From: Moniliella sp. 'wahieum'
Taxonomy: Eukaryota > Basidiomycota > Moniliellomycetes > Moniliellales > Moniliellaceae
Length of the DNA stretch: 64,000 nucleotides
Direction: 5' to 3'
NCBI GenBank assembly: GCA_003971905.1
Contig: RSEE01000039.1
Coordinates: forward strand, 428,501-492,500
How positions within the stretch are numbered: position 1 is the stretch's first letter; each line of letters opens with the position of its first letter. The translations under genes and the position numbers were made by a program. The notes beneath the pieces are model-generated. The model ran no database searches, was not told the origin of the DNA, and saw only the letters and a list, made by a program, of their open reading frames with translations. This document shows, in pieces, positions 1 to 10,475 of the stretch.

Positions 1-1913
1 AAGTGCCCAACGGCAGACGAGGTGGGACCTGCTCGTTCTCTTCGATTCCAGCAAGTGCAGCGGTTTGACGTGGTGGCCTCCCCAGTATCTTGGGGCGCCA
101 AAGGGACGTGTCGTGAGTTGCGAGGCGACCCATCACCTCGCACGCGACGTCCCGACGAAGAGACAGGTACGTCATCTGACAATTGTCTGGACGTACCGGC
201 GCCCCGGCATGGTCCAAAGCGATCACAACGAGGGCCAACTGGAGCGTAGTGTCCTCCTCTGCACCCTCCGAATCCAGCGCATACACCGCCGCTTCGGCCT
301 CTTGGTCTCCCATAAGCGGGGCGGTGAAATGTCCTCCCTCATCCTCCCTTGCCACCTCCACTTGACTCGTACCTTCGTGCGAAGGGGAGAGGAGCGGAAG
401 AACGACCGATCGGAAGAGTACGTTCTGGGTTAGTACTACCCATTCCTAGCTTGACCTCCCAAACTGGCGTGAGTACACGTACCTCGCGTCCCACCTCCGT
501 GCTGCTCGCCTCGATCGAATAGCGGGCCGTACCCAAGTCCGCCGATTGTTGGTGCCGGATGGCGCTGAGGCACGCGTCCTCCACAGCTGAGCATTCGCCG
601 CTGAGGCAGAAAGAACGCGTCCAAACCAAGCGGAAACGTAGCCTGCGCACCAACCTACTTCCGGGCCACACTTGGCTGCCCAGCAGGACGGGAACCGCGT
701 CGGGCTCAGATCCAAATACTGGACCAAAGCGCCCGTTCCCCTCCTCGTTCTCCTCCGCCACACCCATACCCCAGTGTCGCACATACACCCGTGCCTCGAC
801 TTGGGGCGCCGCACAGTCGTACACGACTTGCACCTCGTGGGCCTCCGCCCCGTCGGGAGACTGCGGGGCACCACGTGCACGCTCGCACGCTGCACCCGCA
901 CCAAAAGGGTAGAGCATGTTGCCATGCTAGGGGGTAGCGTTGCGTTGCACCCAAGCCACAGAAGTGGGTGCATCGGTCCTCTCTCTGCCAATCCTGGACC
1001 AGGGGCGGGCGCCATGGGTTCCGATCCCGCACCCGTCGTCCCTCGGCCTCGTCGCCGAGGCCGCGGTCTGCACCGGTTCCATGGCATTGGAAGTCCGAGT
1101 CAATCCGAATTGAGCCTGCCACTGAAGCCAAGTAACGAGCTGGTGCAACCCAATGTCAGCCAGTGCGGATGCAGCAGGGAGGGAAGACGAAGACGAAGAC
1201 GAAGACTGAGCCTGGCTGTGCTTGTGCCTTCTGCCCCGACAAGGCGGCAATGTCGATCGGCGGACCAAACACGGTGGCGGACATCAACTGATCCTGCGTC
1301 GAGCCCGGCCAGGGGAGGCGGTTGCTCAGGCGCAACCAGGCGAGCGAAGTGAGCAGCGAACGGAAAAGCGTCTTTGGAGCGAAGTGAGAACGGATCCGAC
1401 CCGACTGACCGGGCGCGACGACGGCTCCTCCATGCTGGCCGACGCACTGGCTGCGCTCGACACGCCTGTGCACCCGTGGACCGATAGGCGGCGCTCCATC
1501 CCCGACGGAGCGGGACTCAACTGGACAGACGCTGGGAGAGGCGCGAGTGGCGCGGGAGGAAAACGGAGGGGCGGAACCGTGTCCTTCACCCGTCCCGCCA
1601 CCCACCGCCTCCCTCTCGTCTCTGCCCACGGGCTAGGAGCGCGGTCAAGGCCTTGGGGTAGGGGGGGACTGCTGTGCAACGGGGAATGCCTCTTCATCGT
1701 CAAGGAAAGGTCTGCGTCGGTGGATGGGTGTCGCCGTCCGGGTCCGGGCGGGCCAAGGAGCGGTTCAGAAGGCTGCATTTCGCCCACGGGGGCAAGGAAC
1801 GAGGTACCTGTCTCTGGTCCGGATGCGACCCCGCGCTCCTCCTCGCCGCCGACGTGACGGCCGCTGGGATGGAGGTGGGGGGGCTGGCGTGGGAAGGGCG
1901 GTGGAGCCGACAT
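1..1913 (-). CDS. Partial protein of unknown function, frame-broken, runs off the left edge
   Basis: I do not recognise this gene. The start at 1913 sits in a good context (CACCATG) and opens a Ser/Pro-rich N-terminus. A Ser run follows, encoded by GAAGAC repeats near 1184-1208. From about 917 down to 1 there are two coherent, strand-like segments, with short pieces such as RFRLVWTRSFCLSGE and VWEVKLGMGSTNPERTLPIG near 500-680 and TLQLALVVIALDH near 210-250. No stop occurs in the matching frame from about 350 to base 1. At least three frame changes are needed to join the segments (near 1330-1380, 920 and 380). The alternating hydrophobic pattern recalls arrestin-type beta sandwiches, but that is only an impression. 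The C-terminus lies outside the window. Confidence 0.4.
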
Positions 1914-2398
1914 GGTGGTGGCAAGCACTGCGGTTGGAACGCAATGGACTGTCGTTCCACAGCCGCAGAGGAGACCAAGCGTAAACGGGCGCAGAACTGT
2001 GCCTCGCTTGTCCGACGCATATAAGGCCCAGGGATCCAAACCTTTTTTTGGGGGGTCTCCCATGCAAACCGTATTGCTGCGGCGTAGATGCGGTCCCCGA
2101 AGCCCTCTTCCGCGGCCACATCCCGCAGCGAAAGTGACCACACACTACTATGATCCACCGTCGATGACTACTTTTACCTGTATGGTCACCTCTATAAACC
2201 CCCATCTGGTCTCAGGCCTGTTCTACATGCCGGCCAACTAGTAAAAAATACCGTAGTCCTCATCGTTCTTGTTGTGGGCATTTACATTCGTCCACTCGAT
2301 GGCTAATTGGAGAGAAGAAGAAAAATGGAGGGTCAGGAAAGACAAGGCGACGGGAGAGAAAGACGAAACAAGGAAAACCAAATGACGAGGCCGCGATC

Positions 2399-3665
2399 CT
2401 AGTTGCTAGCAGGAGGCATGTGGCGCATCATGCCACCACGACCACCGGCACGGCCACCGCACGGAATCGCCTGCTTGATACGGTTCTTGAGCGACGACAA
2501 GCGCTGGGTGACAATCGACGTGACGCGGGTGATGCGCAGAATGGTGTCCGCGGGCGGGGCGGGGACAGGACGGAGGGGGAAGATGGGCGCGCGGAGACGA
2601 CAGCCGTGGCGGGGAAGCCCACAGGCAGCGTGACCTTGACGGACAAGTCCTCAATGGTGGATGCGTTGCGGCCGGGGAAGAGAGGCCGGATCGTTTCGTT
2701 GACCAATCCAAACGCACCCACCCCAACCGAGGCCAAAGGAAGCTTGTATGCACACACAAACACATGCCCCGGCCGTCGCAGCGCGGGAAACACTCACCGT
2801 AGCATTGTACGGTTTGGGGTGGTCCTTGGGCGGCTTGGGCTTCAACCCTCTTGGTCCAGAGGCGTGTCAAGATCCGCCGTGGGGGGCTTGGGCCACCCAG
2901 TTGGGATCGGGAGTGCTTGGGATCGGGAGCTTGGGCGGCCCGTGCGGGGGCTTCTTATGCGGAGGCTTCTTGTGAGGCGGCGGGATGCCCACCGGACCGG
3001 CCCGTGTGAAAGCCAGTTCCTTGACACCCGAGAAGGACCAACCAATAAGGAAGTGGCCGCCATGGTGCACCACCACTGGAATCTCCACTTCTTTGCCTGG
3101 CTCCAGCGTCGCACACACCTCAAAATGCGCTGGGTTCACGTCCATTTCCGAGTACCCAGGCTGCACACGTTCGACCGAAGTGGTTTGAGCCACGGTGGTC
3201 GCCCATAGGTCAGGATCCGCCGGGTACCCGTGGGTAGCCTGCATCATCTGGGCGTGGCGTTGGTACTGTTTATGGGCCTGGCGGATGGGCAAGTCAAACG
3301 AAACGGTCAGCAATGATTAATGATTGCGCCATCCCGTCGACGGAGGAGATGCATACCGAGCCAAGCGACGTCAATACGAGCCAAAAGCCGCCGGCATACA
3401 AGAGGAGTGCCAAGGCCAAGAAGAGTCCGGTGCGGCGGCGGTGCGATCCATGCTGGGCACAAGTGCACACGGGGCTGGAGGCCTGTTCGGCATCCGCATC
3501 CGTGCCGGCATCGACCTCAATGCTGATGGCCGGGGCGGGGAGAGGCACAGCTGGCTTTTCCTCGTCGGGCACGTCGGCGAGGAAAGGGCGTGTCTCGTCG
3601 TAGCTGGGAGGGCGTGAGGCAACAGGCGGCATGGAGACGGTGAGCGGGTGGGTGGGGGCGCCCAA
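2399..3665 (-). CDS. Single-pass membrane protein, possible GOLD-like luminal domain
   Basis: This is an unassigned membrane protein. The N-terminal tail carries a PPSY motif (RPPSYDETRPFL), the PPxY form bound by WW domains of Rsp5/NEDD4 ligases. One hydrophobic helix follows (LFLALALLLYAGGFWLVLTSLG, about residues 80-105). An intron probably starts at GTATGC near 3360 and ends at CAG near 3285. The next part contains EPGKEVEIPVVVHHGG then GWSFSGVKELAFT, which has the Gly / W-x-F / a-F spacing of GOLD domains; this assignment is tentative. The last exon (about 2399-2720) gives RPLFPGRNASTIEDLSVKV and ends in a Gly/Arg/Met-rich tail at TAG 2399-2401. A frame change is needed near 2860. A second start is possible at 3632. 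Confidence 0.5.
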
Positions 3666-4336
3666 GAGCGGTGGCGGTGGGGTGGCAAAAGCAGGGCGGG
3701 TGGCTAGTGGCGGCCTGATAAATCGAGCGATTGGCGATAGCCATTATTATATAACCGCCCCCCGCACAGCGCCACAATCGCACCAGATGGGCTGCAATGT
3801 TCAATGTATCCTTGGCCTTAGGTGAGCGTGCCTCCCTCGGATGGAGGTGTGGCCCGAGCGCGCGCTGGGGTACGCTGCTGCGCAGCGGTGCGCAGCACTG
3901 GCGTGCGCAGCAGACCACTCCGCCTCGGCCACTTTTGCTGGCTGCCACGCCTGCCCCACGCACGCGCCGTGGGCGTACGGTTGACAGTGGTGTGATAAGA
4001 CATCCGCCCGCAGAGGCGGCGCCAACGCGTGTGGGTTTTAAGAGAGGAATGCACATTGGAGGGAATACAGCGTGTACGTGGGAGAGTCTATGACAATGCA
4101 GCCACAGGTAGAGGGATGCCAGCGGAGCTGGTGTACATTGGGTTACTGCCATCCCGTCGGGATATAGTTGGGGGATCTCACGAAAAGGGAGGGAGCGTCC
4201 GAGTGACAAAAGGTGGAACTGATGTGGTGCAGCAAAAACGGTATCAGGGTAATACAATAGGGAAAGTCAGTGTATGGAGGGAACGTCTGTGTGTGTGTGT
4301 GGGGTGTATACAATCGGAAAACAACAAAGTCCGTCT
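3666..4336. other. Intergenic: promoter of the 2399-3665 gene and 3' region of the LtrA gene
   Basis: No gene is supported here. It holds a TATATAA box on the minus strand at 3747-3753, about 80 bp before the start at 3665. A short GT repeat lies at about 4287-4306, just beyond the LtrA stop. Confidence 0.5.
3747..3753 (-). promoter_or_regulatory. TATA box
   Basis: TATATAA on the minus strand about 82 bp upstream of the start codon at 3665. The position and sequence suit a fungal TATA element; this is inferred only. Confidence 0.4.
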
Positions 4337-7300
4337 TTAGTGGGCCAGCAGAGCCCACCGCATCGACGTACGCAACACCCGGGGGTGAACATGGCCTATG
4401 CTCTCAGCCCCATTGTCAGCCACGCCGCGCTCCGCCGGGCTGAGGTCGCTGTACTCGTGCCAATCGGTCGCCAGGCCCGGAGCTGGCAGATGCGATGGCG
4501 CGGACGTAGTAGGAGAGAGGGGCGATACGAAGCGGCGTAGCAATCCTGGTGACGGCGGCTCTTCCCCTTCGTCCACAGTCACCACCCGGCTCAACGACGC
4601 CTCGGACCGGAAGCCAAACAGAATCTCCCAAACTCGCACGCGGCGTGGCGCAGTCCCACCCGGCCCCGGTCTTGGAGAGAAATCCGCCCGCGGTTCGACT
4701 GGGCCGACCAAAGCCGTCTCATCGCTGGTTCGCATGGAGGATCCCAAGCCGGGGAACGCAACGCTGATCCCTGGTGTCCGTCGTGCACGTGCTCGAGCTT
4801 GCATCTGCTCGTGGTGGCGGATTGCGGCACGATGCGGGTCGTACGACTTGCCCACCGAGCCGATTTTGGAGATGACTTCAAAGCTGACAAGCACGAGAAG
4901 TAAAGCGGCCTGAATGCCAAGCAGGGGCAAGGGATGCGTTTCGGCCTGCAACGTGTCCTTGGTCTCCTGCCCGGAATCTTGATGCCCAGTGGTCGAGGAG
5001 GAACTGTCTGGCAGACTCACAACGCGGTTGGTAACCAGCGGTACCAGAGCGGACAGTACCGCGGCCACGCCTCGCACTGCAATGCGAACCCGAGTAGAGA
5101 TGAGAGCAGTGTGAGGAACGTCGAGCGATTTGTGCAGGCACCCAATCACTGCCAAGCACGTAAGCACGACCGATACGCTTCCGCTAAAGAGCCAACCCAG
5201 GGAAGCAGTATGTCGACTGCGCAGCTTTTCATCCAATTGGCTCATCGATGAGGAGGTGATCGAGTTGGAATCGACGCTAGCTTGGTCCAGAATCCGTTCC
5301 ACGGCCGACCCAAGGAGCACCACGGCACCACAGAGAGGGAAGTAGATGGAAGTGTAGGCGAGAGAGATCCGCGGTCCTCGACGGAGCGCATGCACATAGG
5401 TCCGGCTCCCATGAACATCAAACGTGAGCCATGAGATGAGAAAGGCGCAGGTGATGGCCAGGGCCGAGGCGCCCCAAAGGCGGGAAAACCCTACCTCGGA
5501 CCTCTCCGGGTTGGACGACGCTGTAAACATGCTCGAGATGACCACTTCACCAATCGACACGAGGCAAAAAGTGTCATGCGCTCCGACATGTGCTCCACGT
5601 TGATGGCGGGTACGTGACCGAGGCCTAGGCTGGGAATATGGCCTGGTTTGAAGGTCCGCTTGAACCGTCCATGGATCCATTGCGTGGCCGTCGATACCGC
5701 ATACCGTAGTCCCAAATCCGTCACGAGCCCCGTCATGGTCAGGGCAATTACCGTGATGGAACTGTCAGCAGCCAAGATGGAGAAAAAATGCCAGCTAGGA
5801 CAGCGAGGCAGCCAGCTTGGATCCATAGCGCCCGACGGAACGCCGGGAGCCAATACCCATAACAGACCAGCATAATCAGACGGATCCCCTTGGCCCACAC
5901 GTAAAACGCGGTTGCTGCATGTAGACTGGAACGATAGCCGGTAGCAAAGAAGTATCCTCCGACAATGTGCGCTCTGGTATCCGCACACGATCCCAACCCT
6001 GAGTCCACCTCGGCACGACGGCCCAAGGCGGGTGGAAGCCAACGACGGCTCAGCCCCTCATCCTTGTTGACAGGCGTCTCGTCCCGGCACCCATCTGTGT
6101 CAGCAAAGACAATGTTTACCGCCGTCGCATTCGCGGCAAAGCCCGCCATGACAACCATGTAGACCAGGACGGCAAGGCGTTGCAAGACATCGTCCGTACC
6201 GGACTGGTTGATCCACGATCGCATGTCCCCCCAAATGGAGTAACTGAGGTAGAACACAATGGCAAACTTGGCGATGCCCACCCCATTGGATCCTTCGGCG
6301 GCTTCAGACGCAAGAATGTGACAAACACCAGCAGCTGCCATATCAAACACGAGTTCGGTCCGCGAAACTCCCCGTTCGTGCGTTTCACCATAGTACCTGA
6401 TAGAGAGGTCTCAGTATAAGTTGCCGTCATGCATCACATGCCAACGTAGCTGATACGATTGTGGGACTCACTTTCCATCATACAGCCATTGGCGAATGAC
6501 TGGCTTTCTGACAATGTGGGACCACGACAGAGGCGTTTCCGGAAGAAGGGGGCAATGTACGGCCCATCATAGCTGCCATGGACATGGTCAAAGCACTCCG
6601 TGGTAGGAGAGTGTTGATTGCCATGACCATCATCCTGCGACTTGCGCTCCCTCGCAGTGTCAGTGTCATGATATTCACCATCTCCACCGCCCTCCATCTT
6701 GTCCACTACGACAGGGCGGCAAGGCACCGTTGAGCGTTGATGGGCCATTCGCCCCAAACCAGGGTTGAGCGACGTGCTCCTTGATGCACGATGGGAATAA
6801 GGGCGGGCTTGGGGCATGGAGCTGGTGTTTATCCCGTCGATACTAGTACCACCACCGTACGCACGCTCGGCTTCCTCCACGTCTTCATGTGCATCGAGGA
6901 CCAAGTTGGTCTCGGAGATGCTGTGGTGGTACGGGATTTGACGGAACGCCAGTCCGTCGTCCGATCGGATTGGGACCGTAGGCGCCAAGGGGGGGAACGC
7001 ACTGGTCTTATGGTCCCAAGTAGCATTCTCCACTTGGTAAGACGACGATGCGATACTGTCACGGGTGGAGGGGACGGGAGATAAGACCGAGTGCAGTTTG
7101 TTGTCCGTGGGGGCTGGGCGTGAAGCATGTCCAGACGCGGCCGAAGAACGTACATCAGTCGAATACGCATTGATCAACCAAGCTATCTCATCACCTGGTG
7201 GGGCAGTGCCTGCTTTGGAGGGAGAGGGACCCAGATCCATGTGCACCGGTTCGGGACTCTGAGCTACCATGGCGGTGCCGGTTATTGTATCCGCAGCCAT

Positions 7301-7399
7301 GTAGGCAGACGAATGAGGAGTGTGCCTGGACGTAGGCGGGTACCAGGCCGGGGTGATGGTGGCGGAACGGTCGGGTGTAGGGACGCGGTTCGGGGGCAT
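4337..7399 (-). CDS. LtrA (low temperature requirement A) family membrane protein
   Basis: A multi-pass membrane protein of the LtrA family, known in bacteria and fungi and poorly understood in function. The hallmark pieces are in order. RQWLYDGK meets YYGETHERGVSRTEFVFDM across an intron (about 6366-6473, GTGAGT..CAG). Then come the DMRSWINQSGTDDVLQR block (about 6190-6230), ANATAVNIVF, a FRRALW segment, and HVPAINVEHMSER followed by LVSIGEVVISSMF (about 5520-5600). Several hydrophobic helices follow, and the tail from about 5000 to 4337 is cytosolic and Ser/Pro/Arg-rich. The long N-terminal region (about 310 residues) is disordered. The start is placed at 7399 (MPPNRVPTPD), though an in-frame ATG exists at 7759. 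Frame breaks lie in T runs near 5570 and 5790, and before the RQWLYDGK exon. Confidence 0.8.
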
Positions 7400-9350
7400 G
7401 AGGGTTTGCAGGCGGTCTTGGGACGATAAAGGGGAGGTTGTCTGCGCATCTTCACCCGACCAAGCGGAACCATCGATCCACCCAGGTGACCACCAGGCCG
7501 TCGTCTTGTCGGCCAATGGTCGCGCGCCTCGTTGGGAGAAAGAACTGCGGGCACTTGTCGTTTCCAAGACGAGTCCCTGCCAGAAGGAGAGGTGGCGTGG
7601 CACTCTGGCAAAGAAAGCGAAGGTGTGATGGGCAGGTTGGGCGTGATGGGCGAGGGTGGGAGCAACGACGGTGTAGGCGAGGACGAGAGGGACGAGAGGT
7701 TGGAGGAGGAAGGGAGGGATCGCGGTGAGCGTGAAAAGGAGTGTGTGCCGCCGAGACAAGGGTGCGGCTCGGGGAGCCAGGCTGGACCGGGTGCGGCATT
7801 GGCAGCGGCAGCGCTTCTCGAGACGAGGACGACATGAGGGGAGACGCGCTCAGGACGGCGTGTGTGGCTCTGGCAGGACGGGGGTGTCGGCACGGCCGGT
7901 CTTGGCCCACAGCGGCGGCGATGGTGGATTGGGGAGTGTGGAGAGAGGGGTATCGGTATGGTGTGGTTGCAGGAGCGATGGAGGCGGCTGCCCGACGACA
8001 GCCTCTGGCCTGCGCCGTTCAGCTGCCAGGAGAGCGAGCGGCGAGGGCAGGCCGACGGACGAGGGCACTGCATTGCGGAAGCGATGCGGCTGAGAGATGC
8101 ATATCAATACAAGTCGATCAAGCTCAAGCTGATCGGGGCGGATCCAGAACGGACATCATCGATATCATCGTGGCGGGGAGGCCGCGCAGATGGGCGCCCG
8201 TGGCTTGTGGCTCGGTGGGGCAGCCCACCCAGGATAGCTCTCCCGGCGGCTGTTCTGTGTGGGCGTCTGTTCGGCTCGCTCACCCGCCAGCATCACACAT
8301 CACGCACTGATTCCTCTCGCGGACCGAGATGCTGATTGATAACTGGATTGATCGAGGCGCGGCCGCCGCCTTCTCGAAGCGCTCGGCGCCCCTGGCAGAA
8401 CGGCGTGCCGGCCAGCCGGGCGCAACCTCGCCGTACAATCCAGCATTCCCCACCCCACTCAACCCAACCCAACGCGACACACCTGTTGGCACCCCCCCCC
8501 CCCGTCACAGGAGGCTCGCTTCTCCTGCGCCCGAATCAAAGAACAACCAGCAACAAGCAGGTGTTCAGGCCGCGAGCGGCGAGCGAGCTAGCGAGCGCGC
8601 GAGCAACACGAGAGACACAGCCAATCATCACTCCTGCACTGCGCCACTCCATATGCCTGCCAATAGTCTCCCATTCCATGAATAGGTTCCCGCTCCACCG
8701 CCCACCGTTCCATAGTTCCATAGTTCTATAGTTCGCCTCATTCCATCGTTTGCTTTGTTCAGTGTGGAGAGAAATTCCGTGCGCTTTTGGTCTTCCCACT
8801 CAGCAGAGGTCTCATGCCATTATGCATTATGATCCTTTTCACATCCAGGCCTTAGGGCCTCAGAGGGGACTCGACGGTGCTTGAACAAATCTGTCGCTAC
8901 GTGACAGTGCGGTCCACAGTCGGAGGTGCTACTACCAAATTGCATGCAATATAGCGGCAAACTAGACACGTTTGCTGAGAATGCTGTTGACGTTAAGCAC
9001 CCCTTCCCAGCTGCTTTGCTCAATCTCTCTTCCACAAAAACCAAACACTCTTGTAACTATGGTGTAGAGCAACGCCCCGATAAAACGTAGGCAGATTATG
9101 GTCAAGGGCCATAGCTTTTCGATGTGTGCAGTTGGGTAACCGGCACAGGCAAGGAGGGGGGGGGGGGGGGGGGCATGACATCGAGGGACCAAAGGAGGGT
9201 TAACCATTTGGTACAGGTGCCATGAACACTACATGTGGCGAGAAACGCGCCAACTAAGAGGTTCATCAGCGCAAAGGTGCGACGGACGCACAAGCATTAG
9301 CGCGCACAACACACCAGGTGGTGGGACATGAGGCAACGAGGGCAAACAAG
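7400..9350. other. Long intergenic region, no supported gene
   Basis: This 1.95 kb region has open frames on both strands but none gives a recognisable or coherent protein. It includes a C run near 8491-8500, a run of 18 G at 9156-9173, and the probable 5' region of the LtrA gene. The segment just before 9351 is the 3' flank of RPL12. Confidence 0.5.
9156..9173. repeat. Poly-G run of 18
   Basis: Eighteen consecutive G on the plus strand, the longest homopolymer seen in the window. Its true length is uncertain if the assembly is weak in homopolymers. Confidence 0.9.
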
Positions 9351-9937
9351 TTACTCCTGGGGAACCTCAATCTCCCCCTCGTTGATGGCGTCAATAATGT
9401 CGTGAGGGGGCGACGGTCGAGGCAGCCGACCGACTGGGCGGTACCGAGGATCTCCTTGACCACGCCGGAAAGGTCCTTGGCAAAGGAACGCGGGCGCATG
9501 GTGCGCGCAATCTCCACAATCTCGTCAAACGGAATGTTGCCGCCGTGCTTGATGTTCTTCTCCTTTTTGCGGTCACGGGGGGGCTCCTTCAGCGCGCGGA
9601 TGACCAGCGACGAAGCCGAGGGCACCACCGACACAGCCGCCTGACGGTTCTGCACAACCAGCTTCACCGTCACACGCAGGCCCTTCCACTCCCCAGTGGC
9701 CTTGGCAATGTCCTCACCAATCTTCTTGGGCGACTGGGGCACAAAGAAAACCCATGGTTAGCCATGCTGCCCTTTTTCCCGCGTACGTGCAGCAACGGGG
9801 GGGGGCGGACGGGATGGGGGCACTCACCAGACCAAGAGGACCGATCTTGGGGGCAAGAGCCGAGGACGCACCGACCTCGCCACCGGTGGCGCGGAGGATA
9901 ACGGTGACAGGAATCGAGGGTCAGCCTTGGGCGCCAT
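9351..9937 (-). CDS. RPL12: 60S ribosomal protein L12 (uL11)
   Basis: Cytosolic large-subunit protein uL11 at the base of the P-stalk. Exon 1 starts at ATG 9937 and reads to [15 protein letters not shown]. An intron of 94 bp lies at 9734-9827 (GTGAGT..CAG). Exon 2 begins [18 protein letters not shown] and carries the conserved [26 protein letters not shown] and [12 protein letters not shown] blocks. The C-terminus [16 protein letters not shown] ends at TAA 9351-9353. Length fits the family (about 165 residues). Two single-base losses break the frame. One is a C lost after MAPKADP (plus-strand GGG at 9918-9920). The other is in the C run before HDII (plus-strand G run 9406-9410). Such lesions in an essential gene argue for sequence error. 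Confidence 0.95.
9734..9827 (-). other. Spliceosomal intron in RPL12
   Basis: 94 bp, GTGAGT donor and CAG acceptor on the minus strand. It joins GPLGL to SPKKIG exactly as in other uL11 proteins. Confidence 0.9.
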
Positions 9938-10475
9938 CTTGAAGCAGTTCTTGGTGGGATGGGACCGAAGCAATGCCGCCGCGGGCGATGCTGCAGGTAG
10001 CTGATGGCGGCGGATGGGCGCAGGTAGGGTTGCAAAACACACACCCCACGTGCCTGCAATCCTACGCCCCGCACAGGACCACAGTCTGGATGGGATTTTG
10101 CACATGCTGCGGCTAACCCTACTGGCCACTACCCCCCTCTCCTGTCGCTGGCCCAAAACCCGGCCGGCCTGCCTCTGGCTGAAGCTCCCCGATCTCAGAT
10201 CTCATGTGGAAGCCTGGGCTGAAACTGACAAGTGAATGTGACGTCGCAGCCTAGACAAATGGTAAATGGGTGTGGAGTAAAAGCTACCGTGGTACATGCG
10301 GTCAGCGTGTTGACCGTGCCGTGACCCCCCATCGCTGGGAACTACGTCCTACACTGGAACCACACTTCCATCACCGACATCGTCAGGGTAAGCTAAGGGC
10401 GATGCTTGTTTGTGGATCGTAGGAGGATGGACCGAAGAGGATGGACTCAAGACGGATGGGGCGCGCACACCGCCC
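9938..10475. other. Intergenic: RPL12 promoter and 3' flank of the MED25-like gene
   Basis: No gene or clear motif is supported in this 540 bp stretch. Confidence 0.45.

Noticed and set aside
7741-8335. Overlapping plus-strand frames of up to 189 codons
   Set aside because: Several frames are open at once because of GC content; none has a conserved pattern.
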